From the NCBI GenBank assembly GCA_934233745.1, contig CAKQGN010000001.1:372001-436000 (forward strand): DNA of 64,000 nt. Reading direction: 5' to 3'. A program made the position numbers and the translations under genes. The notes under the pieces were generated by a model that was not told the origin of the DNA, did no database searches, and worked only from the letters and a program-made list of their open reading frames with translations. This stretch comes from an uncultured Clostridia bacterium (lineage in GTDB: Bacteria; Bacillota; Clostridia; Christensenellales; CAG-917). Below, piece after piece: positions 35,190-44,080 of the stretch. Each line of letters begins with the position of its first letter. The first letter of the stretch is position 1.

Positions 35190-35560
35190 TTTTTACGAGA
35201 CGGAACACGAGCCGCAAGGCGGCGAGAAAAGAGAGCGCCGAGCTTGACGGACAGTACAAGCGACTGCGCCTTTTGGGTGCGAAGCTGGCGCACAAAGCGC
35301 AGTGGCATAAATAGAGAAATGTCCCTATCTATGCGAGTGCTGAGTGTTGCCCCACGCGGAGCGGACGCCGTGGGTTCCCTCAAAGAATGCAGAGGGGGAA
35401 CGGCGGTATGGGCGCGACGCGTTAAGCAACACATCCAGTGAATGTGTTGTAGCCAAAGCGAACGAGGCGGATTGCGGTGCGCAAACGCCGAAGTCCAAAC
35501 ACGTGAGGAAGGGGGAATATTAAATTTAAGACCCGCCGTTCACTTTGAAAAAGGACTAAT
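35190..35560. other. Intergenic region between ruvB and queA
   Basis: No gene. Copy 3 of the structured repeat fills most of it, then an AAAGGA site for queA. Confidence 0.6.
35209..35516 (+). repeat. Structured intergenic repeat, copy 3 (before queA)
   Basis: Full-length copy with a loop insertion (near 35380-35391) inside the otherwise conserved gttccc/gggaac hairpin, which argues that the stem and not the loop is under constraint. Positions 35394-35515 equal 32444-32565. Confidence 0.8.
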
Positions 35561-36601
35561 ATGCAAGAAAACGAAAATCTAAAAACGCACGATTTCTTCT
35601 ATGAATTGCCCGAAGAACTCATTGCGCAAACCCCGATAGAGCCTCGCGATCATTCGAGGCTTTTGGTGTATAATCGTCAAACGGATCAGATACAGCACAA
35701 GCATTTTTACGATTTGCCCTCATTTCTCAAAAAGGGCGATTTGCTTGTCATCAACAACACGAGGGTTATCCCGGCGCGCATTTTCGGGCATATCGAAAAC
35801 CACGAGAGCGTGCTTGAAGTGTTGCTGTTGAAACGTAAAGATTATACGCATTGGGAAACCATAATGAAACCTGCGCGCAAGGCTCGTTTAGGCTCGGTGA
35901 TTCACTTTTGCGACGAATTGAGCGCAGTCGTGACCGAGATAGGCGATTACGGCGCACGCACGATAGAATTTCAATTTGACGGTGTGTTCGAGGACATTCT
36001 CGACAGGGTGGGCAATATGCCGCTTCCGCCGTACATCAAGGAAAAACTTGCCGACAAAGAGAGATATCAAACCGTGTACAGCAAGATCGAAGGCTCGGCT
36101 GCCGCGCCCACCGCAGGTTTGCATTTTACGCCCGAACTTATGCAAAAAATCAAGGATATGGGCGTTGATTTTGCAACCGTGCTTTTGCACATAGGACTCG
36201 GCACGTTCCGCCCCGTCAAAGAGGACAATATCCTTGAACACGAGATGCACACCGAATACTATGAAATCGACGAGGAAAACGCCGAAAAAATAAACTGCGC
36301 CATAAAAGAGGGTAGGAGAGTCATATGCGTCGGCACGACAAGCGTTCGTACACTCGAAACGGTTGCCGACGACAACGGATATGTCCGCGCGCAAAAGGGC
36401 GACACGAGCATATTTATTTACCCCGGCTACAAATTCAAGTGCGTAAAGGGGCTTATCACCAACTTCCACTTGCCCGAAAGCACGCTGATTATGCTTGTTT
36501 CGGCGTTTGTGGGCAGAGAAAAAACGCTCGAAATCTACCAAGAGGCGGTCAAGGAGAAGTACAGATTCTTCTCGTTTGGCGATTCTTCATTTTTTGAATA
36601 A
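35561..36601 (+). CDS. queA: S-adenosylmethionine:tRNA ribosyltransferase-isomerase
   Basis: This 346-aa enzyme builds epoxyqueuosine on tRNA from the preQ1-modified wobble base. It opens with the family block FFYELPEELIAQTPIEPRDHSRLL, then DLPSFL, NNTRVIPARI, AAPTAGLHFT (near 186), HIGLGTFRPV (near 210) and FHLPESTLIMLVSAF near the end. It sits next to tgt, the enzyme that puts preQ1 into tRNA, so both steps are co-encoded. Confidence 0.97.
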   Translation: MQENENLKTHDFFYELPEELIAQTPIEPRDHSRLLVYNRQTDQIQHKHFYDLPSFLKKGDLLVINNTRVIPARIFGHIENHESVLEVLLLKRKDYTHWETIMKPARKARLGSVIHFCDELSAVVTEIGDYGARTIEFQFDGVFEDILDRVGNMPLPPYIKEKLADKERYQTVYSKIEGSAAAPTAGLHFTPELMQKIKDMGVDFATVLLHIGLGTFRPVKEDNILEHEMHTEYYEIDEENAEKINCAIKEGRRVICVGTTSVRTLETVADDNGYVRAQKGDTSIFIYPGYKFKCVKGLITNFHLPESTLIMLVSAFVGREKTLEIYQEAVKEKYRFFSFGDSSFFE

Positions 36602-36671
36602 CCGTACCGCCCGACTCTTGTAGAAAAAAATAAATAATATATCATCACAACAATATAACAAGGAAAACGAG

Positions 36672-37775
36672 ATGAGATTTGAAGTTATACACGAGGATAA
36701 AAAGACAGGTGCGAGAGTAGGAAAACTCTACACGGAACACGGCGTAATCGACACACCGTGCTTTATGCCGGTCGGCACAAAAGCGACGGTCAAGGGGCTT
36801 TCTCCCGAAGAAGTGCGCCAAACGGGAGCGCAAATTTTGTTGTCGAACACCTATCACTTGTATCTGCGCCCGGGACATGAGCTTATCGAAAAAGCGGGCG
36901 GTTTGCACAAGTTTATGAACTGGGACGGCGCAATCCTGACGGATAGCGGCGGTTTTCAGGTTTTTTCGCTTTCATCCCTTAGAAAAATAACGGACGAGGG
37001 CGCGGAATTCAACAGTTTTATAGACGGAAGCAAGCACTTTTTCTCTCCCGAAAAATCAATGGAAGTGCAAAAGGCGTTGGGCAGTGACATCGTGATGGCT
37101 TTTGACGAATGTACGCCCCCAGACATCACACACGACAAAGCCCGCGACGCAATGGAACGCACACTGAAATGGCTGGATAGATGCTCGAAAGTTGAGCTTA
37201 AACCGCACCAAACACTCTTTCCGATTGTACAAGGAAACGTCTTTGCGGATTTGAGAAAAGAGAGTGCCGAACGCACCGTTCCGTATGCAAAATGCGGCAT
37301 CGCGATCGGCGGTTTGTCGGTTGGCGAAAGCGCGGAAAAAATGTATGAAATGCTCGATGTTTTGCAACCCCTTTTGCCAAAGGATCAACCGCACTATCTT
37401 ATGGGCGTCGGTACGGCGGATTATATCGTGGAGGGCGTTGCAAGGGGAGTGGATATGTTTGACTGCGTGTTGCCCACTCGCATTGCTCGCAACGGTACGG
37501 CAATGGTCAAAGAAGGCTTTATGACCATTCGCAACGCACCCTATGCAGAGGACTTTACGCCTATCGATCCCGAGTGCGATTGCTATGCTTGCAAAAATTA
37601 TACAAGGGCATATATCCGTCACCTCATCAAGAGCGACGAGATTATGGGCGGACGTCTTTTGTCCATTCACAACATTCGCTTTTTGGAGAGGCTTGCCGCC
37701 GATATCCGTCAAGCGATTTTGGAGGACAGATACGACGAATTCCGCAAAGAATTTATGGCGCAATATATAGGTTGA
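36672..37775 (+). CDS. tgt: tRNA-guanine(34) transglycosylase
   Basis: The 367-aa TIM-barrel enzyme exchanges guanine 34 for preQ1. It shows LSNTYHLYLRPG (near 58), LTDSGGFQVFSL with the catalytic-site Asp (near 97), IAIGGLSVGE (near 211), DCVLPTRIARNG, and a zinc site of type CxCxxC...H (CDCYAC near 303, H near 331). It is preceded by an AAGGAAA site. Confidence 0.97.
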   Translation: MRFEVIHEDKKTGARVGKLYTEHGVIDTPCFMPVGTKATVKGLSPEEVRQTGAQILLSNTYHLYLRPGHELIEKAGGLHKFMNWDGAILTDSGGFQVFSLSSLRKITDEGAEFNSFIDGSKHFFSPEKSMEVQKALGSDIVMAFDECTPPDITHDKARDAMERTLKWLDRCSKVELKPHQTLFPIVQGNVFADLRKESAERTVPYAKCGIAIGGLSVGESAEKMYEMLDVLQPLLPKDQPHYLMGVGTADYIVEGVARGVDMFDCVLPTRIARNGTAMVKEGFMTIRNAPYAEDFTPIDPECDCYACKNYTRAYIRHLIKSDEIMGGRLLSIHNIRFLERLAADIRQAILEDRYDEFRKEFMAQYIG

Positions 37776-37904
37776 GACTCTGAAACATTAAAAATGCTTT
37801 AATAATGCCACAAAATGTACGATTTTTGTTGCAAAACTATAATAAATCGTGTAACATTGAATCATCAAAATAGAATAACCGTATAGGTGAATAAAGGAGC
37901 AAAT

Positions 37905-38429
37905 ATGTTTAATTTCTTCAATTCTTTGCTGCTTGCGGCGGCAGAAGGCGAAAATTCAGGTGCAACCAGTTCAGGCAACAACAGAGGATGGATCATGTAT
38001 GTCGTCATCGGCGTTGTTCTTGTGCTTATGATCGTTCTTACGATCGTTCCTCAAAAGAAACGTCAAAAAGAACAACAAAACATGATGAACAGTCTTTGCG
38101 TCGGCACAAAGCTGATGACAGTGGGCGGCATTGTGGGCAAGATCACTCAAGTCAATGCAGACAACACTCTCATCGTCAATGTAGGCACGGAAGCCAACCC
38201 CACTTTGATCGTCATCGACAAGAAAGCTGTCGGTTATGTCCTTGAAAAGGTTGCTGCACCCGTACAGGAAACAGCTCCTCAAGAGCCCGCGGCAGAAGAA
38301 GCAAAGGCCGAGGAAACAACTTGCGACAACAACTGCGACGCATGCCGGGAAAAGGCAGATTGCGACAAAGCAGTGAGCGGTGAAGTTGTGGAAGAGACCT
38401 CGGACGCCACTCAAGACGAAACCAAATAA
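37905..38429 (+). CDS. yajC: Preprotein translocase subunit YajC with extended Cys-containing tail
   Basis: This protein assists SecDF at the membrane. It has one transmembrane helix (residues ~28-50) followed by a short cytosolic domain (QKKRQKEQQNMMNSLCVGTK, MTVGGIVGKI). Family members are about 90-110 aa, but this one is 174 aa. The extra tail is Pro/Ala/Glu-rich and holds four cysteines in a C-x3-C-x2-C-x6-C arrangement (near residues 146-160). The start is ATG 37905, with AAAGGAG 4 bases upstream; GTG 37887 precedes that site. It lies upstream of secD and secF, with a minus-strand gene in between. Confidence 0.9.
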   Translation: MFNFFNSLLLAAAEGENSGATSSGNNRGWIMYVVIGVVLVLMIVLTIVPQKKRQKEQQNMMNSLCVGTKLMTVGGIVGKITQVNADNTLIVNVGTEANPTLIVIDKKAVGYVLEKVAAPVQETAPQEPAAEEAKAEETTCDNNCDACREKADCDKAVSGEVVEETSDATQDETK

Positions 38430-38446
38430 GTTTTGGAAAAACACAC

Positions 38447-38475
38447 GAAAAAGCACGCATCGCGTGCTTTTTTTG
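38447..38475 (+). terminator. Terminator after yajC
   Basis: Stem of about 9-10 bp (aaagcacgc with gcgtgcttt) followed by a T run. It closes the yajC transcript before the convergent membrane-protein gene. Confidence 0.85.
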
Positions 38476-38504
38476 TTGCTTAGTGTGACATAGTTTTTCC
38501 GAAA

Positions 38505-38894
38505 TCATGCTTTTTTCGATTTTACGTTGACCGTGATTATGCCGCTTATCGCGCCGGCAACGGGCAGAGTGATGAGGTCTATCCAGCTGAAAGTCACGTC
38601 CTTGAAAGAGTTTAGGGCAGAGAATATCAAAAACGTAAACAACATATACACAAGCCCGCTTATCGTGCCTTTTACCAGTCCGTTTTGAGGGTTTTTGAAC
38701 GCAATCATGACGCCGACAAGCAACGACAGAATTTTGATTGCGATATTGACGGGCATGATAACCTTGTTTTCGACGTTTGCAAATCGGATTACGATTGCGA
38801 AAATCAACACCATACCGAGGGAAATCAGGGTTGCAAACAAAACTGCTTTGAGGACGTCCGTGACGTCGGTTTTTATATTTTTGGCTTTTTCCAT
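38505..38894 (-). CDS. TIGR04086-type four-helix membrane protein
   Basis: This 129-aa protein has four hydrophobic segments and short charged loops, matching the small TIGR04086 membrane family often found between yajC and secD in clostridia. Function is unknown; its fixed position suggests a link with the Sec machinery. The start is ATG 38894, since a TTG 24 bases upstream (38918) only adds an unusual extension. It is convergent with yajC and divergent from secD. Confidence 0.75.
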   Translation of the reverse strand: MEKAKNIKTDVTDVLKAVLFATLISLGMVLIFAIVIRFANVENKVIMPVNIAIKILSLLVGVMIAFKNPQNGLVKGTISGLVYMLFTFLIFSALNSFKDVTFSWIDLITLPVAGAISGIITVNVKSKKA

Positions 38895-38979
38895 ACCACA
38901 AACTATGACTTTTGACAAAAATATATGTCTTTTTGTGCAAAAAATACAACTTAAATTGGCGCAATCGCATCATATTTTC

Positions 38980-39008
38980 TTGACTTGACAAGGTGTTATA
39001 GTTATAAT
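38980..39008 (+). promoter_or_regulatory. secDF promoter
   Basis: TTGACT (38980-38985), 17-base spacer, perfect TATAAT (39003-39008), about 30 bases before secD. Confidence 0.75.
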
Positions 39009-39040
39009 ATCTATGTTTTACTATATGGAGGACTAGTCCT

Positions 39041-40405
39041 GTGAACAAGAAGAAGTCAATAGTCATCTTGTGTATAGTGAGTGTATTCATAATTCTCATG
39101 GCAGTGTTTGCAGTGTTGCCCACCTTCCCGATCGGCAACACGGTTTATGATTACACCGGTTACGCAAGGACAATCAAACTTGGTTTAGATATGTCGGGCG
39201 GTGTGTCCGCTGTCTTTAGAGTCGCAAACGACGATCACGGCGATTTCGACACGCGCGTCAACGGCACAATAAGCTCGCTTCAAAGTTTGCTCGTGTCAAA
39301 GGGTTACACCGAGGCGACGGTGACAAAAGGCTCGTCGGGCGACACCACGACAATCCGCGTCGAGATCCCCGACGTTGACGATCCCGAAAAAGTGCTCGAC
39401 CTTATCGGACGCCCCGCGTCGCTCTACTTCACCCTCGAAGATCTCGGCAACGAGGCAAGCAACACCGACCTTGAAAAGAAAGCGTTCCTCAACGGACGCG
39501 AACACCTTGAAAACGCATACGTCACAACTTCCGACAACGGTCAATACGCAATCGGTTTGAAGTTCAACGACAAGGGTGCAAAGAAGTTTGGTGAAATCAC
39601 TTCCGCAAACAAAGGCAAAAAGACCTACATCTACGTTGGCGGTCAAAAGATTATGGAGCCGACAATCAATGCGGCAATCACCAACGGTTCGGCAATCATC
39701 ACCGGCAACTACACCTATCAATCGGCATACGACTATGCAACAAAGCTCCAATCGGGCACGTTTGGCGTCACTCTCCAACTTGCCGAAATCAGAAACATCT
39801 CGGCAACGCTTGGTGAAAATTCCATTCGCACGGCACTCATTGCAGGTATTGTCGGCGTCGCACTCATCTTCATCTTTATGGCATGCGTGTATCGCGGACT
39901 CGGACTTGCTGCCGATCTCTCGCTTTGCGTTTACATCGTGTTGCTCATCTGGTTCTGCGCAGTGCTTCCTTGGGTGCAACTCACTCTCCCGGGCATTGCG
40001 GGTATCTTGCTCTCAATCGGTATGGCTGTCGACGCAAACGTCATCATCTTCGAGAGAGTCAAGGACGAATACAAACACTCGACAAAACCGATTTCAACTT
40101 GCATAAAGATAGGCTTCAAGCGTTCTGCCGGCGCAATCGTCGACGGTCAGGTCACAACCCTTATCGGCGCAATCGTGCTTTGGGTGCTCGGCTCTGCGTC
40201 GATTGTCGGCTTTGCGGTGACGCTGTTTATAGGTATCTTGCTCTCGTTGTTCTGCTCGCTCGTCGTGACAAGACTCGTACTCAAAGCGTTTATGCCGCTC
40301 AACAGCACAAGCGAAAAGTTCTACGGTTTGAAACGCGTCAATGAAGACGAAAAAGAAGAAGACGCAAAGAGTGTATCCGCAAAACTTGCAAAGGAGGAGG
40401 CGTAA
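39041..40405 (+). CDS. secD: Protein translocase subunit SecD
   Basis: This 454-aa membrane protein uses the proton gradient to help pull exported proteins from SecYEG. It has an N-terminal helix, a periplasmic-type P1 domain beginning with the family block LGLDMSGGVS (near 47), and five C-terminal helices with the conserved SIGMAVDANVIIFERVKDE segment (near 327). Start codon is GTG 39041 with GGAGG 9 bases upstream. It is followed one base later by secF; in other bacteria the two may be fused. Confidence 0.95.
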   Translation: MNKKKSIVILCIVSVFIILMAVFAVLPTFPIGNTVYDYTGYARTIKLGLDMSGGVSAVFRVANDDHGDFDTRVNGTISSLQSLLVSKGYTEATVTKGSSGDTTTIRVEIPDVDDPEKVLDLIGRPASLYFTLEDLGNEASNTDLEKKAFLNGREHLENAYVTTSDNGQYAIGLKFNDKGAKKFGEITSANKGKKTYIYVGGQKIMEPTINAAITNGSAIITGNYTYQSAYDYATKLQSGTFGVTLQLAEIRNISATLGENSIRTALIAGIVGVALIFIFMACVYRGLGLAADLSLCVYIVLLIWFCAVLPWVQLTLPGIAGILLSIGMAVDANVIIFERVKDEYKHSTKPISTCIKIGFKRSAGAIVDGQVTTLIGAIVLWVLGSASIVGFAVTLFIGILLSLFCSLVVTRLVLKAFMPLNSTSEKFYGLKRVNEDEKEEDAKSVSAKLAKEEA

Positions 40406-40406
40406 T

Positions 40407-41609
40407 ATGAAAAACAGTAACTTCCGCAATCTTTGCAAAAATTACAGCGTTTGCAAAAATGCAAAATATATGGCAATCGTGCCCTTCGTAATCGTGCTTG
40501 TGGCAGTCATCATGATTGTTTCGCTCGGCGCGACTTCGGGCAGCTACTCGGACGCAGTCGGCATTGGTATCGACTTCGAGGGCGGTACAATTCTCACCGT
40601 CACGCTCGGCAAAGATATTTTGAACGATTCGAAATACGAAAGCGAAGGCAACGCAATCAAAAGTATTATCGAAGGTGTTGCAGTGGACGGACAACACGTT
40701 GTCGTCAGCTATATGCAACGTCAGGAAGCAAACGACAACGACAAAACCGCTATCGTTTTCAGATACAAAAACGTCTTTAAGGACGACGCCAAAATCGAGG
40801 AAATGAACAAGGCGATCAGAAAAGCCGTTGACGATTATGTCGATCCCAACGTTTCGCTCACGGACGCAAACAAGATCACATACGAATCCATCGGCGCAAC
40901 CGCCGCTGCGGATTTGCTCTCCAAAGCAGGTATCGCTCTTGCCGTTTCAATCGCATTGATCCTTGTGTACATCATGATTCGATTCACGTTTACGAGCGCA
41001 ATCGCGGCTGTTGTCGCATTGCTCCACGACGTCGTCGTCATGTTTGCTCTCACGGTCATTTGCAGAGTGCAAATAAACAGCTCTTACGTTGCGGCTATGA
41101 TTACGATCGTTGCGTACTCGATCAACAACACAATCGTCATCTTCGACCGTTGCCGTGAAACCATCAAACCGCTCAAAGGTCAAAAGGACATCGATTACAA
41201 GGGTATAGGCGATATGGCTGTTCGCTCGTCGCTCACTCGTACGGTTTACTCCACGTTGACGACTATGGTCACCATCATCTTCCTCGCAATCCTCGGCAGT
41301 GACACGATAAGAGAATTCTGCGTGCCTATCATCCTCGGTTTGCTCGCCGGTTTGTTCTCGGCAACATGTCTTGCGACTCCGCTTTGGGCAACGCTCAGCA
41401 TCTCCTTTGACAAGACAAAAGCAAAGTATGCAAAACGCAACGCCGTGACTTACGATAAGAAAGATGACTCCGACGACGAAATCTCTGTCGATGAGGACGG
41501 TGAACAAATCGTAAAACAGCAAGTCAAACAGGCAGGTCAACAAAAGCAAAAACAAAACGTCGTCTACAAATATTCAAAGAAGAACACGACGTTCAAAAAG
41601 AAAAAATAA
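40407..41609 (+). CDS. secF: Protein translocase subunit SecF
   Basis: The 400-aa partner of SecD. Shown by IDFEGGTILTV (near 53), six membrane segments, and the YSINNTIVIFDRCRE block near 237. The C terminus is lysine- and glutamine-rich. ATG 40407 is preceded by GGAGG inside the secD end; longer in-frame starts within secD have no ribosome binding site. Confidence 0.95.
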   Translation: MKNSNFRNLCKNYSVCKNAKYMAIVPFVIVLVAVIMIVSLGATSGSYSDAVGIGIDFEGGTILTVTLGKDILNDSKYESEGNAIKSIIEGVAVDGQHVVVSYMQRQEANDNDKTAIVFRYKNVFKDDAKIEEMNKAIRKAVDDYVDPNVSLTDANKITYESIGATAAADLLSKAGIALAVSIALILVYIMIRFTFTSAIAAVVALLHDVVVMFALTVICRVQINSSYVAAMITIVAYSINNTIVIFDRCRETIKPLKGQKDIDYKGIGDMAVRSSLTRTVYSTLTTMVTIIFLAILGSDTIREFCVPIILGLLAGLFSATCLATPLWATLSISFDKTKAKYAKRNAVTYDKKDDSDDEISVDEDGEQIVKQQVKQAGQQKQKQNVVYKYSKKNTTFKKKK

Positions 41610-41618
41610 CAATCAGAT

Positions 41619-41643
41619 TGCGCCCTCACAAAGGTGAGGGCGT
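41619..41643 (+). terminator. Hairpin after secF
   Basis: Short GC-rich stem (gccctcac with gtgagggc) just after secF and close to the recJ start. The following T tract is weak, so it could be a partial terminator or a processing site. Confidence 0.55.
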
Positions 41644-41657
41644 AGTTTTATGATTTT

Positions 41658-43952
41658 ATGAGATACGTTGTAAAAACTCCTCGATTTCCACTCACAAGCG
41701 AAAATGTTTCGCTTGCAAAGCGTCTTGGGATTTCCCAAGACTTTTTGCGCTTGCTCCTGGGAAGGGGAATGAGCGAGGATTCGCTTTACGACTATTTGCA
41801 TCCGTCATTGGACAAACTGTCCTCTCCGTATGAGATAGACGGGATGAAAGAGGCAGTCGCGCGTATCGAAAAAGCCATTAAAAACAAAGAAAAAGTGCTG
41901 ATTTACGGCGATTACGATTGCGACGGCATATGCGCAATATCGACGCTCATGTTGTACTTGCGCGACAAACTCAACGTGTTCTACTTCATTCCCGACAGAA
42001 ACAAAGACGGCTACGGGATAAGCATCGAAGCACTTGAAAAGATACTTGCGTATCATTCGCCGAAACTTGTTATAACCGTCGATACCGGCATAACCGCAAT
42101 CGATGAAGTAGAGTATCTGAAATCGAGGGGTATCGAAACCATAGTCACCGATCACCACGAGCCGCAGGACAAAATCCCCGATTGCATAGTTGTCGACCCC
42201 AAGGTTGCGAGGAAAGGTTTTTACGACTTGTGCGGCGCAGGAGTCGCACTCAAACTCGTGGAAGCTCTCGGCGGCAGAGAAGAGGCAAAGAAGTATCTCG
42301 ATATAGTTGCTATCGCAACCATTGCCGATGTCGTGCCTCTTAAAGACGACAACAGAATCATTGCGTATTACGGATTGAAGCAAATCACCGCTTCGCCGAG
42401 AAAGGGTGTAAAAATGCTTCTCAATCAGCAGAGTGTGTCGGCAACCGACGTTATGTTCCGCCTCGCTCCCAGAATGAACGCTGCGGGCAGACTCAATTCG
42501 GCAATGAAAGTGGTGGGGCTTTTCCTCGAAAACGATTATTTTCTGTTGAGAACGCTTACGGACGAACTTGCAAGAGATAACGCCGCCCGTCAGGAGCTTT
42601 GCGAAAAAGCGGTTGACAGGGCAAAGGCGCAACTTGCAGGAACAGACTTCAACGACGTCGGAATCATCATCCTCAAAAACAAGGATTGGGAACCGGGTAT
42701 ATTAGGTATTGCGTGCGCGCGACTCGTCGAGGAGTTCAAACGCCCGACGATTTTGTTTGCAAACACCGATGACGGTGAACTCAGAGGCTCGGCACGCTCC
42801 ATCCCGCAAGTCAATATTTTTGAAACTTTATGTGCGCTCAGCGATTATTTTACGGGCTTCGGCGGTCACGCTCAAGCGGCGGGAATATCTATGGACGAGA
42901 GCAAATTCGACGACTTTGTCAAAGCGGCAAACGAGCTTATATTGTCATCGCATGACAAAAAAGAATTTACGCACGAAATTTGTTGCGAGATGGAATTGCC
43001 CATCGACATGGACTTTTTGTCGTTTGCAAAAGAGCTTGAACTTATGGAGCCTACCGGATATCAGAATCCTCGTCCCACTTTCCTTGTAAAAGGGCAAGGA
43101 CTGAGATTTGACAGAATAGGCTTTTCGCAACACGTCAAATATGTTGCGCCCAACATCGAGCTTATGGGATTTTCAAAGTTTGCGCCGTGTCTTTCGGCAA
43201 GAACCGGCAAGGTGGATTTTGAAATATCCCTCGGTATAAATGCGTTTCAAAACAGAGAATCCGCACAAGGAATCATCCAATCTTTGCAGTTTGAAGACAT
43301 AGAACTCGACGAGGACGAGTCTGTTTGCATGAACTTGCATCAACTCTCTTGCGCAGGCAGTGCGGATTTTCCCAAAACGGACTTTAAGTGTGTAAAAGAG
43401 TGGCTTAAAGAGCCGTTCGGGACGGCAATTGTGTGTTTTTCAAGAAGCGAATACGAGGAGTTATGCTCAAAGGACGAGAGTATAAAAGCCCTTCCGGTGC
43501 TTATTGCGACGCCGCGTTGTCTTAATCCCGAAAACTGTGTTATAGTGTGTCCTGCTCAGTGCTTTGATTTTTCGTTTTACAACAGAGTGGTGGTTTTCGG
43601 ACATCCGCTTTGCGAGGGGTATCTTGCAAAACTTCAAAAGGAAACGAAAGCGTTGTTCGCTTTGGGTGACTGCTCTGCAAAACCTATCTCGGTGAGCAAA
43701 GACGTTTTGCGCAAAGTGTACAAAGAAATCGTCAACGTTGCGCATCGCACGCCCAAACTTGCAAGTCCGCACAGGGCGTATGTCGCAGTATGTTCGGGAT
43801 ACAAAGTTCCGCAAAGCGTGTTTATGCTTGCGCTTCGTATTTTCGACGAGGTAGGCACTGTAAAAATCAACGAAAAAGGATTTTTGCACATTTCGGCAAA
43901 ATCCGTTAATCTCGACGACAGCATTGCATATCGCAACACCGATCACGAATAA
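41658..43952 (+). CDS. recJ: Single-stranded-DNA-specific exonuclease RecJ
   Basis: This 764-aa 5'-3' exonuclease belongs to the DHH family. Motif I is YGDYDCDGICA (near 84), motif II VTVDTGI, motif III VTDHHEP (near 162), the DHHA1 block GFGGHAQAAG (near 400), then an OB-fold and a longer C-terminal domain. It works with RecQ/RecA-type repair. The C-terminal extension beyond the typical ~570 aa core is common in Bacillota. Confidence 0.95.
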   Translation: MRYVVKTPRFPLTSENVSLAKRLGISQDFLRLLLGRGMSEDSLYDYLHPSLDKLSSPYEIDGMKEAVARIEKAIKNKEKVLIYGDYDCDGICAISTLMLYLRDKLNVFYFIPDRNKDGYGISIEALEKILAYHSPKLVITVDTGITAIDEVEYLKSRGIETIVTDHHEPQDKIPDCIVVDPKVARKGFYDLCGAGVALKLVEALGGREEAKKYLDIVAIATIADVVPLKDDNRIIAYYGLKQITASPRKGVKMLLNQQSVSATDVMFRLAPRMNAAGRLNSAMKVVGLFLENDYFLLRTLTDELARDNAARQELCEKAVDRAKAQLAGTDFNDVGIIILKNKDWEPGILGIACARLVEEFKRPTILFANTDDGELRGSARSIPQVNIFETLCALSDYFTGFGGHAQAAGISMDESKFDDFVKAANELILSSHDKKEFTHEICCEMELPIDMDFLSFAKELELMEPTGYQNPRPTFLVKGQGLRFDRIGFSQHVKYVAPNIELMGFSKFAPCLSARTGKVDFEISLGINAFQNRESAQGIIQSLQFEDIELDEDESVCMNLHQLSCAGSADFPKTDFKCVKEWLKEPFGTAIVCFSRSEYEELCSKDESIKALPVLIATPRCLNPENCVIVCPAQCFDFSFYNRVVVFGHPLCEGYLAKLQKETKALFALGDCSAKPISVSKDVLRKVYKEIVNVAHRTPKLASPHRAYVAVCSGYKVPQSVFMLALRIFDEVGTVKINEKGFLHISAKSVNLDDSIAYRNTDHE

Positions 43953-43974
43953 AATCGGCGTGATTTTTTTGTGA
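43943..43974 (+). terminator. Terminator after recJ
   Basis: Six-bp stem (atcacg with cgtgat) followed by a T run, overlapping the end of recJ. Confidence 0.65.
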
Positions 43975-43992
43975 TTTAGGCTTTTTGGCGTA

Positions 43993-44021
43993 TTGCAATG
44001 TTTTGTTTTATCAAGTATAAT
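43993..44021 (+). promoter_or_regulatory. Promoter of the rel gene
   Basis: TTGCAA (43993-43998), 17-base spacer, perfect TATAAT (44016-44021), 60 bases before the start. Confidence 0.75.
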
Positions 44022-44080
44022 AATATATTATCGACAAACGATTGCTTTTGACGGCAATCCGATGCCGATACACCGAAAGT

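Noticed and set aside
33777..35434. Minus-strand ORFs in the intergenic repeats that share a PLRFVRQLR segment
   Set aside because: Similarity follows from the DNA repeat; copy 1 breaks the frame, and there is no start signal. Conserved stems argue for RNA structure.
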